64,000 nt of DNA from Anaerococcus urinomassiliensis (lineage in GTDB: Bacteria > Bacillota > Clostridia > Tissierellales > Peptoniphilaceae): contig NZ_LT635782.1 in assembly GCF_900128425.1 (NCBI RefSeq), positions 1,066,501 through 1,130,500 of the forward strand, in the 5' to 3' direction. The notes beneath the pieces are model-generated. The model was not told where the DNA came from and made no database searches. It saw nothing but the letters and a program-made list of their open reading frames with translations. The position numbers were made by a program, and so were the translations under genes. The first letter of the stretch is position 1. Each line of letters begins with the position of its first letter. Of this stretch, positions 45,525 to 53,372 are shown piece after piece.

Positions 45525-46290
45525 AAATAATTCTTAGACCATCTAGCATCAAATCAGGCTCGATGATATTAATATATTTTGATTCTACAGAAATAAGCTC
45601 AGAATATCCACCAGTTGCAATAACATTTATATCAGTATTTAAATAATACTTACTGCGTAGCTCTTTCATAATTTGTTCAATCAGACCGTCAATCATTGAT
45701 ATATAACCAAAAACTATACCAGCATTCATACTTTCTGTTGTATTCGTAGCAATGGCACTCTTTGGTTCTCTTAGCTCAATTTTTGGTAATTGGGCTGTTG
45801 ATCCAAACAAACCATCTTGGGCAATCTTTATACCCGGTGCAATCGAACCACCAAGGTATGCTCCATCTTCGGTAATGACATCAAAGGTTATAGCTGTCCC
45901 CATATCCACTATGATAGATGGGCCGCCATATTTGTTATAAACTGCAACAGAATCAACAATCCTATCAGCCCCAACTTCTCTTGGAGAGTCATAGTCAATA
46001 GTTATTCCTGTATCAGTTTTATAATCAACTATTAAAGCCTCTCTGCCAAAAAGTTTTTTATTGCAAGACTGCCAATTGTACATTATATCTGGCACAACTG
46101 AAGAAATAATTGTATCTTCTATCTTGTCCTTATCAACATTGTGAACGCCGAACATATTAAAAAGGGTAGCTACCAATTCATCGCTAGTACGCTTTAAATT
46201 TGTAGCCACTCTATACCTAAATAATAATTCATCTTTATCAAATACACCTAGAACTGTATTTGTATTTCCTATATCTACTACAAGTAACAT
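45505..46290 (-). CDS. coaX: Type III pantothenate kinase
   Basis: 261 residues with DIGNTNTVLGVF (phosphate binding), GADRIVDSVA and VDMGTAITFDVI, typical of CoaX. It phosphorylates pantothenate in the first step of coenzyme A synthesis. GGAG precedes the start, and a promoter is at 46330-46357. Confidence 0.95.
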   Translation of the reverse strand: MLLVVDIGNTNTVLGVFDKDELLFRYRVATNLKRTSDELVATLFNMFGVHNVDKDKIEDTIISSVVPDIMYNWQSCNKKLFGREALIVDYKTDTGITIDYDSPREVGADRIVDSVAVYNKYGGPSIIVDMGTAITFDVITEDGAYLGGSIAPGIKIAQDGLFGSTAQLPKIELREPKSAIATNTTESMNAGIVFGYISMIDGLIEQIMKELRSKYYLNTDINVIATGGYSELISVESKYINIIEPDLMLDGLRIIYERNKK

Positions 46291-46329
46291 CTTTTCTCCT
46301 TAGAGTAAATCACTAAATTTAACTCTAAT

Positions 46330-46357
46330 ATAATACGACAAAATCTGATAAAATCAA
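46330..46357 (-). promoter_or_regulatory. Promoter of coaX-dusB-greA-lysS
   Basis: Minus-strand TTGATT (46352-46357) and TATTAT (46330-46335) with 16-base spacing. Confidence 0.5.
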
Positions 46358-46358
46358 G

Positions 46359-46853
46359 CTATTTATTTAGTTTATATTTTCTAATTAGATTATTAATAGC
46401 TTCTATATCTTCTTTTTTTACTTTTACAATCTCATTTGAACTTTGATTATCTTTTTTAATTTGTAAAACAAGATCTGAACTTTCCTTATCAAAGCCCCAT
46501 TTTTTAAGCTCTTTGTAGTTATAAAAATTAGAATTTGCTAGTATGCCATTTTCCCCAATATACATCTTGTTTTTTGAGTATAGGCCAAATATTAGAGCAA
46601 GAACAATCATAACTCCTGCAGTTGCCATACTAGTTTTCTCATTTAATTTAAATCCTTGGTAAAAATTAATAATGCCTGTAACTAACAAAACTATCAATAA
46701 AGCTATTTCTAATTTTGAAATTTCTCTACCAAATTCATCAAAATTACCATTTAATAGCGACTTATTCTTTTTTGTTCTAAAAATCCTATATGCAAAAAAT
46801 AAAATAATTGCCACATATAAAATCAAAATAAACATATCCATATTTCCATTCAT
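46359..46853 (-). CDS. Membrane protein with DUF5673-like domain
   Basis: 164 residues with three hydrophobic helices (~8-24, ~50-65, ~75-92) and a C-terminal soluble part (YIGENGILANSNFYNYKELKKWGFD) like DUF5673/PH-like domains. AAGGAGG precedes the start. It occupies the place between hpt and coaX where ftsH is common in Firmicutes. Function unknown. Confidence 0.65.
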   Translation of the reverse strand: MNGNMDMFILILYVAIILFFAYRIFRTKKNKSLLNGNFDEFGREISKLEIALLIVLLVTGIINFYQGFKLNEKTSMATAGVMIVLALIFGLYSKNKMYIGENGILANSNFYNYKELKKWGFDKESSDLVLQIKKDNQSSNEIVKVKKEDIEAINNLIRKYKLNK

Positions 46854-46871
46854 AATAAAACCTCCTTAAAT

Positions 46872-46891
46872 AAAAAAGGGCCAACAGCCCT
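46872..46891 (-). terminator. Short terminator overlapping the hpt stop
   Basis: Minus-strand AGGGC-TGTTG-GCCCT then TTTTTT; only 5 bp, so termination may be partial. Confidence 0.55.
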
Positions 46892-47453
46892 AATCTTGCT
46901 CGTTTTCATATACAGATCTTTTTAGTACACCAATATATGGGATATTTCTCATTAATTGATTATAATCCAAACCGTAGCCAACTACAAATTCATTTGGTAT
47001 TTTAAATCCATACCAATCAGCCTTGATATCTACAAGGCGTCTTTCTGGTTTGTCTAGAAGAGTTACAATTTTGATATCTTTAGGATCTCTTTTTGATAAG
47101 TTATTTTTTAAGTTTAGCAGAGTGTGGCCAGTATCTATGATATCCTCAACCAAAAGAACACTCTTATCCTTGATATCTGTATCCAAATCTTTTAATATCT
47201 TGACATTGCCAGTTGAAGTAGTTCCCTCATATGAAGAAACTGACATAAATTCAATAACCGTATCAACTTTTACATACTTTGCAAGCTCAGACATAAACAT
47301 AACTGAACCTTTTAGTATACCAACCATTATCAAAGGCCCTTGGCAGTCCGCATAATACTCGTTTATTATCTTTGCAAGTTGCTTGGTACGAATATTAATA
47401 CTCTCTTCATCTATCAAAACTTTTTCTATCATTGAATTTGTATCGCTAATCAT
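46890..47453 (-). CDS. hpt: Hypoxanthine phosphoribosyltransferase
   Basis: 187 residues with the PRPP-binding loop LLVEDIIDTGHTL and the GILKGSVMFMSELAK segment. It salvages hypoxanthine and guanine to nucleotides. Start overlaps the tilS stop by 8 bases, the usual tilS-hpt pair. Confidence 0.95.
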   Translation of the reverse strand: MISDTNSMIEKVLIDEESINIRTKQLAKIINEYYADCQGPLIMVGILKGSVMFMSELAKYVKVDTVIEFMSVSSYEGTTSTGNVKILKDLDTDIKDKSVLLVEDIIDTGHTLLNLKNNLSKRDPKDIKIVTLLDKPERRLVDIKADWYGFKIPNEFVVGYGLDYNQLMRNIPYIGVLKRSVYENEQD

Positions 47454-48807
47454 TAGTAACCTCTATTTTCACTATTTTTTTACTATTTTGATCCACCTTA
47501 GCATCTTCTGCCAATCTATTGGAAAGTACCCAAATTATTGTTCCTTCTGATATTATAAGTGGTATTGTATCTCTGTCTATTTTATCAATTTTTTCATCAA
47601 TAAAAAAATCTTTTAACTTTTTACTATGACCAAAACCAAGAGGTTTGAACTTATCCCCATTCTTTCGAGTTCTAATCTCTAGGGGAAAGCTTAGTTTATC
47701 ATAGTCAAAATATCCTATAGCTTTTGATTTATCTGAAACTTTATCGACAAGCTTAGCTGATATAATATATCCATTGAAAGATTTTTCCTCTCCCAAAGAT
47801 AAATATATTTTTTCATCTGATGATGAGTTAGCCTTTAACTTTCTTAGATCGTACGACTTGTAAGATTTTGAAAATTCCAAATCGTCTTTTATAATTTTTT
47901 TGCCATTGGAAAGATTTGTTAGATTTATAAAATCACTAATATTACTTTTGCTAAAATCCTTAGTTGACCCATTCAAATCCTCAATTGCATATCTTAATAT
48001 CCTCGCTTGATAAGGGTAAGATAAACTTTCAAATACTCCTTTATCAAAACTAATTTGATCATTTGAAGTACTCTTTATAGTGTCTTTGCTAAGATTTTTT
48101 ATATTAGCATCTATAATTTCCAAATCATTTTTTACCAAATCAGAAAGTGAAAATATACTATCCTTAAGCCTTGGATTAATTTCTTCCATTCTTGGTATTA
48201 TTTCATTTCTTACATAATTTCTAGTGTAATCATTGGAAAAATTTGTTTGGTCAAGGGCGTAGGAAATCATATTTTCATTAAGATAGGCTAAAATTTCCTT
48301 TTTTTCAAAAGTTAAAATAGGCCTTATAATATCATCCGAACTAAAATCCATACCTGCGAGGCCATCTAGGCCCGTACCTCTGATCATTCTCATAAGGACA
48401 GTCTCTGCTTGATCGTCCTTATTGTGGGCAACAGCAATTTTTACTTGGTCAAATTCTTTTGCTATCTCCCTGAAAAATTCATACCTGAGCCTTCTGCCTG
48501 CATCTTCTGATGATATTTTTTTCTCCCTTGCAAAATCATCCATGCTAGCCTTTTTGACTCTCACATCAAGCTTGAGCTCTTTACCTGTTTCTATGACTAG
48601 ATTTTCATCATTAATAGCTTCTTTTCTATGTAGATGGTTGAGATGGGCAAGGATTATATTAAGATTATATTCTTCTTTTATTTGATTTAATAAATAAATT
48701 AAAAACTGACTATCCGGCCCTCCACTTGCTCCTACTATTATGCTATCGCCATTTTCTATAAGATTATGTGAAATTATATTATCTTTAAATCTAGTTAGGA
48801 TTGTCAT
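47446..48807 (-). CDS. tilS: tRNA(Ile)-lysidine synthase
   Basis: 453 residues. N-terminal PP-loop SGGPDS (~30), HNKDDQAETVLMRMIRGTGLDGL, and a C-terminal TilS domain (GDKFKPLGFGHSKKLKDFF). It converts C34 of tRNA-Ile(CAU) to lysidine and is essential. It overlaps the divIC-like gene by 17 bases. Confidence 0.95.
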   Translation of the reverse strand: MTILTRFKDNIISHNLIENGDSIIVGASGGPDSQFLIYLLNQIKEEYNLNIILAHLNHLHRKEAINDENLVIETGKELKLDVRVKKASMDDFAREKKISSEDAGRRLRYEFFREIAKEFDQVKIAVAHNKDDQAETVLMRMIRGTGLDGLAGMDFSSDDIIRPILTFEKKEILAYLNENMISYALDQTNFSNDYTRNYVRNEIIPRMEEINPRLKDSIFSLSDLVKNDLEIIDANIKNLSKDTIKSTSNDQISFDKGVFESLSYPYQARILRYAIEDLNGSTKDFSKSNISDFINLTNLSNGKKIIKDDLEFSKSYKSYDLRKLKANSSSDEKIYLSLGEEKSFNGYIISAKLVDKVSDKSKAIGYFDYDKLSFPLEIRTRKNGDKFKPLGFGHSKKLKDFFIDEKIDKIDRDTIPLIISEGTIIWVLSNRLAEDAKVDQNSKKIVKIEVTND

Positions 48808-49159
48808 TATTCTCTTCGTTATTCTCTACATTCTGAGGATTTTCATCACTAGCATTTTCATCATTTTCTTCAGATTCTTTTTTTACCATGCCTAGCCTTT
48901 CTTTGGCTACCTTTTCCTTAAATTCATCTGTATTTCTTATATCATAGTCATCTTCAAGGCTAGTGATTTCTTCGTCTAGTTCTTGCATCTTCTTTTTATT
49001 TGAAGTCATTTCTTGGTCAATCTCTCTCATCTCGGCATCCATCCTAGAGTTCGAATAGTAGATAAAGCCAGCAAAAAGAATGGTTAAGATAAGAATCATA
49101 ACAAAGAATTTAGTATTTTTAGTCTTTCTTTTTTTTGCATAAGACTTTTTTTTAGCCAT
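48791..49159 (-). CDS. Septum formation initiator (DivIC/FtsB family)
   Basis: 122 residues: basic N-terminus, a transmembrane helix (FFVMILILTILFAGFIYY), a coiled coil and an Asn/Glu-rich end. Typical of DivIC/FtsB. It acts in the division complex at the membrane. Overlaps the S4 gene by 8 bases. Confidence 0.85.
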   Translation of the reverse strand: MAKKKSYAKKRKTKNTKFFVMILILTILFAGFIYYSNSRMDAEMREIDQEMTSNKKKMQELDEEITSLEDDYDIRNTDEFKEKVAKERLGMVKKESEENDENASDENPQNVENNEENNDNPN

Positions 49160-49397
49160 CTATTACCTCATACATTTCGCTAGCATCAGCTTTTTTGGCT
49201 CCGTCTACGATATTTTTGACTCGAACCTTTAGATTGCTCTTGCCAAAGACGATTTCAATTATATCGCCCTCATTTACAATAGAGCCAGCTTTTGCAAGAT
49301 TACCATTTATGCTCACTCTGCCATTTTCGCAAGCTTCTTTTGCTACTTGGCGTCTTTTTATTATTCTTGAATTCTTTAAAAATTTATCTATTCTCAT
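49152..49397 (-). CDS. S4-domain RNA-binding protein (RqcP/YabO-like)
   Basis: 81 residues, nearly all S4 domain: MRIDKFLKNSRIIKRRQVAKEACENGRVSINGNLAKAG. RqcP binds stalled large ribosomal subunits in quality control. Neighbour divIC is the usual Firmicute arrangement. Confidence 0.9.
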   Translation of the reverse strand: MRIDKFLKNSRIIKRRQVAKEACENGRVSINGNLAKAGSIVNEGDIIEIVFGKSNLKVRVKNIVDGAKKADASEMYEVIDG

Positions 49398-49434
49398 AAG
49401 TAAATTTTACTTGATTTACTAATTTTATCCACTT

Positions 49435-49458
49435 AAAAAGCCCAGGATAACCTGGGCT
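49435..49458 (-). terminator. Intrinsic terminator of the YsnF-like gene
   Basis: AGCCCAGG-TTAT-CCTGGGCT (perfect 8-bp) then TTTTT on the minus strand. Confidence 0.9.
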
Positions 49459-49474
49459 AATACTTTACTATTTT

Positions 49475-50290
49475 CTATAATAGACCGTCTTTGTCTGAAT
49501 CAACTTCTTTTACATCACCTGATTCTACAACGTCAAGTTTTTCTTTTCTAACTTCTTCAGAAACTTTTTGATTTTCTGTAACATTTTCTCTGTTGATTTC
49601 TACTTCTTCGCTTACATAAGCTTCTTTGTCAACTGTAACTCTTTCTTCATGAATTGGAATTCTGATTTCTTCGTCAGTTGAATCAAAATTATATCCATCA
49701 GCAACTTTTTCGCCATCTACTGCATGACGTTCAACTGTAACTCTTTCTTTTTCAACTGGAACTTCAATCTCTTGAGTTTCTGTTACAACGTGTTTTTTAA
49801 GACCAATTTCACCAGATTGAACTTTTTCTTTGTTTACTCTTAGTCTTTCTTCGTGAAGTTGGATTTTTTCATCTTTAGAAAGGTCATCTCTTTCTAGGAT
49901 ATCTTTGTCGATATAATCTTTTCTATTTTCATATGCAGAATCAACGTATTCAGGATTTTCTAAATATCCTTCTCTTTCGATAGCTAGTACATAATTACCA
50001 TTTTCTACTGCTCCAATAGCTTCATTAGAAATGTCACTATCAAAACCAAAATCACCAAAGTAAGCTGGATCTAATTGATCGCCTGTATAGTAACCATAAA
50101 TTCCGTTATATTCAGGGTCTAATGTTGCTCTATTTGCTCTGTCTGCAATTCCGTAATATCTTATGTTGTCATTTGCAAATTCATTTGCAGAAATAACTTC
50201 TAGTTCGCTGTCTTTAAATCCTTGTGCTCTAAGTTGGTCGATTCTTGCTAATAGTTCTTCTTCACTTCTGAATGTTTCAAAATTTGCCAT
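49475..50290 (-). CDS. YsnF/AvaK-like stress protein (GSP17M plus DUF2382)
   Basis: 271 residues. The N-terminal part (FETFRSEEELLARIDQLRAQGF) fits the general stress protein 17M fold; the C-terminal half carries the DUF2382 repeats (RIPIHEERVTVDKEAYVSEEVEI). ATG at 50290 has AAGGAG 8 bases upstream; an upstream ATG has no site. Probably a stress-induced protein; biochemical role unknown. Confidence 0.85.
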   Translation of the reverse strand: MANFETFRSEEELLARIDQLRAQGFKDSELEVISANEFANDNIRYYGIADRANRATLDPEYNGIYGYYTGDQLDPAYFGDFGFDSDISNEAIGAVENGNYVLAIEREGYLENPEYVDSAYENRKDYIDKDILERDDLSKDEKIQLHEERLRVNKEKVQSGEIGLKKHVVTETQEIEVPVEKERVTVERHAVDGEKVADGYNFDSTDEEIRIPIHEERVTVDKEAYVSEEVEINRENVTENQKVSEEVRKEKLDVVESGDVKEVDSDKDGLL

Positions 50291-50413
50291 TATAATCTCC
50301 TTTAAATTAAATTGTAAGCATTCATGCATATTTGTCGTCTTCTATTTCATATATACCCCAGCATAATACTCCTAAACATAAAATAATAATTTTTTATCGC
50401 AAAAAAATATCTT

Positions 50414-50638
50414 TTAATCCAAATCTTCGTAGTTTATTTTGCTTTCATCTATAGAAATGACTTCTTTTCTGACAGGTACACGAATAGTTTCCATCTCTAT
50501 ATATTTTTCTCGTCTTATGATTATTTCTTCAACGATCTTTTTTTCTTTTCTAACAATAACCCTTTCTTCATGAAGGGGTATCACAACTTTCTCTCCTTTA
50601 TTAAGTTTTTCTAAATATTCATCTTTTATATTATCCAT
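50414..50638 (-). CDS. Short DUF2382 protein
   Basis: 74 residues consisting of one DUF2382 unit (VIPLHEERVIVRKEKKIVEE and RVPVRKEVISIDE). ATG at 50638 has AAAGGA 8 bases upstream. Divergent to dinB and upstream of the longer DUF2382 gene. Confidence 0.75.
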   Translation of the reverse strand: MDNIKDEYLEKLNKGEKVVIPLHEERVIVRKEKKIVEEIIIRREKYIEMETIRVPVRKEVISIDESKINYEDLD

Positions 50639-50690
50639 ATCAAAAAGTCCTTTCACGTATTCTCATTATTTATACCCAAGATATATGTCG

Positions 50691-50696
50691 TATAAT
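50691..50696 (+). promoter_or_regulatory. -10 element of dinB
   Basis: TATAAT 16 bases before the ATG at 50712; the -35 is weak. No clear LexA box. Confidence 0.5.
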
Positions 50697-50711
50697 AGCA
50701 GTGGTGATAAT

Positions 50712-51746
50712 ATGAACAATATTTTACATATAGATTGCGATGCCTTTTATGCTTCTTGTGAAGAACTTAGAAATCCAAGGCTAAAAAACTTCCCACTTGC
50801 AGTAGGAGGTCTTTCCAACAAATCAATAATCACAACAGCCAATTACAAGGCTAGAAAATATGGCATCCACTCTGCCATGCCTGTTTTCATGGCAAAAGAG
50901 CTTTGTCCAGATCTTATTTTATTAAAGGTTGACCATCCATATTATAAGAAGAAATCAAAAGAAGTTTTTGATATTATTAGAAATTACGCCATAAACTTTG
51001 AGCAAGTTTCCATAGATGAGGCCTACCTACAGATATCTTCCAAAGATCCTTATAGAATAGCAGAAACTATACAAAACGAAGTTTTTGACAAAACTAAAAT
51101 CAATGTTTCTATAGGGATTTCTTACAATAAATTCTTGGCAAAACTTGCTAGCGATTGGAACAAGCCTCATGGGATTAAAGAAATATCAAAAGAAGACCTA
51201 CCCGATATCCTTCTAGATCTAGATATCAAAAAAGTCCACGGTCTAGGCAGCCACGGTGTCAAAAAGCTTAGAAAAATCGGTATTTATACTATAAGAGACT
51301 TGATGAAATTAGATGAAGAGTTTCTGATAGGACTCTTTGGCAAGCAAGGGAGATATATTTACAATGTGATTCGTGGGATAGATGATAGAGAAATTAATCC
51401 AAGTAGGCAAAGAAAGTCTTTGGGGCGAGAACGAACTTTTGCAAACAACACTAATGATATAAATAAATTAAACGACTATTTATTAGAAATTGCCCAAAAA
51501 ATAGAGAGTGATTTAGCTAACAAAGACTTGCAAGGCAGAACAGTAAATATAAAACTTAAAAATGCTGACTTCAAAACTATAACAAGGGCTATTACCCTTC
51601 AAGAACCAGTCTACAAAAAAGAAGATATATATCTAGCCGCATCTGACTTACTCAAAGATTCTTACAAAAATGAATACATTAGACTAATCGGAATCTCAAT
51701 ATCAAACCTTTCTAATAGAAATTCCAACCAGCTTAGTTTTTTATAA
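50712..51746 (+). CDS. dinB: DNA polymerase IV (Y-family)
   Basis: 344 residues. HIDCDAFYASCEE and SIDEAYL supply the catalytic acidic residues. ATG at 50712 follows GGTGAT; a longer frame starts inside the -10 element. Translesion polymerase. It is the only plus-strand core gene here. Confidence 0.95.
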   Translation: MNNILHIDCDAFYASCEELRNPRLKNFPLAVGGLSNKSIITTANYKARKYGIHSAMPVFMAKELCPDLILLKVDHPYYKKKSKEVFDIIRNYAINFEQVSIDEAYLQISSKDPYRIAETIQNEVFDKTKINVSIGISYNKFLAKLASDWNKPHGIKEISKEDLPDILLDLDIKKVHGLGSHGVKKLRKIGIYTIRDLMKLDEEFLIGLFGKQGRYIYNVIRGIDDREINPSRQRKSLGRERTFANNTNDINKLNDYLLEIAQKIESDLANKDLQGRTVNIKLKNADFKTITRAITLQEPVYKKEDIYLAASDLLKDSYKNEYIRLIGISISNLSNRNSNQLSFL

Positions 51747-51781
51747 AAAAAGAAGTACTAGTAGCCACTAATACTTCTTTT
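51747..51781. terminator. Bidirectional terminator between dinB and recA
   Basis: AAAGAAGTA...TACTTCTTT extended by TAGT/ACTA gives a 13-14 bp stem with A/T tracts on both sides. Confidence 0.85.
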
Positions 51782-51784
51782 ATA

Positions 51785-52831
51785 TTATTCTAAATCCAAG
51801 CTTTCTTGAGTATCTTTACCCTTTTCGCCTGTTTCGTCTTCTTGTTCAGGTGCTAATGTTTCCCTGATTTTTCCTTCTATTTCGTTCATTATATCTTGGT
51901 TTTCTTCAAGGTAAGTTTTTACATTTTCCCTACCTTGGCCAAGTTTCTCACCATCGTAAGAGAACCATGAACCGGCCTTGTCAACTATATCCATTTCTAC
52001 TGCAGTATCTAGAATTACACCCGATTTTGATATGCCTGTTCCATACATTATATCAAATTCAACTACTTTAAATGGTGGTGCTACTTTATTTTTAACAATT
52101 TTTACTCTAGTACGAGAGCCTATAGAATTATCTCCTTCAGTAATTGTCTTTATTCTTCTTATATCAAGTCTTACTGATGAGTAGAATTTGAGGGCACGAC
52201 CACCTGTTGTCGTTTCTGGTGATCCAAACATTACCCCAACTTTCTCACGAAGTTGGTTGATAAATACTACTGTTGTATTTGATTTGGCTATAACACCTGT
52301 TAGTCTTCTTAAGGCTTGGCTCATAAGTCTTGCTTGTAGACCAACGTGGCTATCTCCCATTTCACCTTCGATTTCTGCTCTAGGTACTAAGGCTGCTACA
52401 GAGTCTATAACTATCAAGTCTACAGCACCAGAACGAACTAAAGATTCTGCTATGTCTAATCCTTGCTCTCCAGTATCTGGTTGAGAAAGGATAAGATTAT
52501 CTATATCTACTCCTAAGTTTCTAGCATAGTCTGCATCCATAGCATGCTCTGCATCTATAAAAGCACACATATTGCCTTGTTTTTGGTCTTCGGCAATCAT
52601 ATGGAGGGCTAGGGTTGTCTTACCAGAAGATTCTGGTCCATAGATTTCTATAACCCTACCTCTTGGTATACCACCGATGCCTAGAGCTATGTCAAGGTTT
52701 ATAGCTCCGGTTGGGATGGCAGAAACAGATACTCTCGGTGCTTCTCCCATCTTCATAATAGAGCCTTTACCATATTTTTTTTCTATATTTTTAAAGGCTT
52801 GGTCTAGGGCCTTTTGTTTGTTTGCATCCAT
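51785..52831 (-). CDS. recA: Recombinase RecA
   Basis: 348 residues with Walker [10 protein letters not shown] (~65-73) and the loops typical of RecA. It forms filaments on single-stranded DNA for repair and SOS control. Last gene of ftsK-pgsA-recA. Confidence 0.98.
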   Translation of the reverse strand: MDANKQKALDQAFKNIEKKYGKGSIMKMGEAPRVSVSAIPTGAINLDIALGIGGIPRGRVIEIYGPESSGKTTLALHMIAEDQKQGNMCAFIDAEHAMDADYARNLGVDIDNLILSQPDTGEQGLDIAESLVRSGAVDLIVIDSVAALVPRAEIEGEMGDSHVGLQARLMSQALRRLTGVIAKSNTTVVFINQLREKVGVMFGSPETTTGGRALKFYSSVRLDIRRIKTITEGDNSIGSRTRVKIVKNKVAPPFKVVEFDIMYGTGISKSGVILDTAVEMDIVDKAGSWFSYDGEKLGQGRENVKTYLEENQDIMNEIEGKIRETLAPEQEDETGEKGKDTQESLDLE

Positions 52832-52840
52832 TTTTTTCTC

Positions 52841-53371
52841 CTAAATATTTTCTAAATCAAGTACTTGTTTATTTTTAACCATATAGTCTACACCAGAAAT
52901 CACTGTTAGGATAACTGCTATATAAAATATATAGATTCCTATATTGTTTAAACTTTCAACATCAAGTAATAGACATACTAGGGCTATCATTTGGCTGGTT
53001 GTTTTTGCCTTGCCCCACATACTAGCAGCTATAGTTATACCTTGGTCTGCAGCAAGAGTCCTGAATCCTGTGATTATTAGTTCACGTGCAATAATTATAA
53101 TAACTGCCCATGCAGGTATTATTTGTCCTTCTACTAGGACTATGAAGGCAGCCATGGTGAGTACCTTATCTACAAGTGGATCTACGAATTTGCCAAAGTT
53201 TGTGATAAGATTGCGACTTCTAGCCAAGTGGCCATCTAGGGCATCTGTAAGAGATGCGATTATAAAAATAATTGCTGCAATGTTGTTCTCTCTACCCATG
53301 AAATAATAAAAGGCTACAAATATTGGTATTAATATCAATCTTAATGTTGTTACCTTATTTGCTATATTCAT
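52841..53371 (-). CDS. pgsA: CDP-diacylglycerol--glycerol-3-phosphate phosphatidyltransferase
   Basis: 176 residues with the CDP-alcohol phosphotransferase motif DALDGHLARSRNLITNFGKFVDPLVD and several membrane helices. Makes phosphatidylglycerol phosphate. ATG at 53371 has GGAG upstream and follows the ftsK stop by one base. Confidence 0.95.
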   Translation of the reverse strand: MNIANKVTTLRLILIPIFVAFYYFMGRENNIAAIIFIIASLTDALDGHLARSRNLITNFGKFVDPLVDKVLTMAAFIVLVEGQIIPAWAVIIIIARELIITGFRTLAADQGITIAASMWGKAKTTSQMIALVCLLLDVESLNNIGIYIFYIAVILTVISGVDYMVKNKQVLDLENI

Positions 53372-53372
53372 C

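Noticed and set aside
50640-50711. LexA/DinR box in front of dinB
   Set aside because: No match to the GAACnnnnGTTC-type palindrome was found between the divergent genes.
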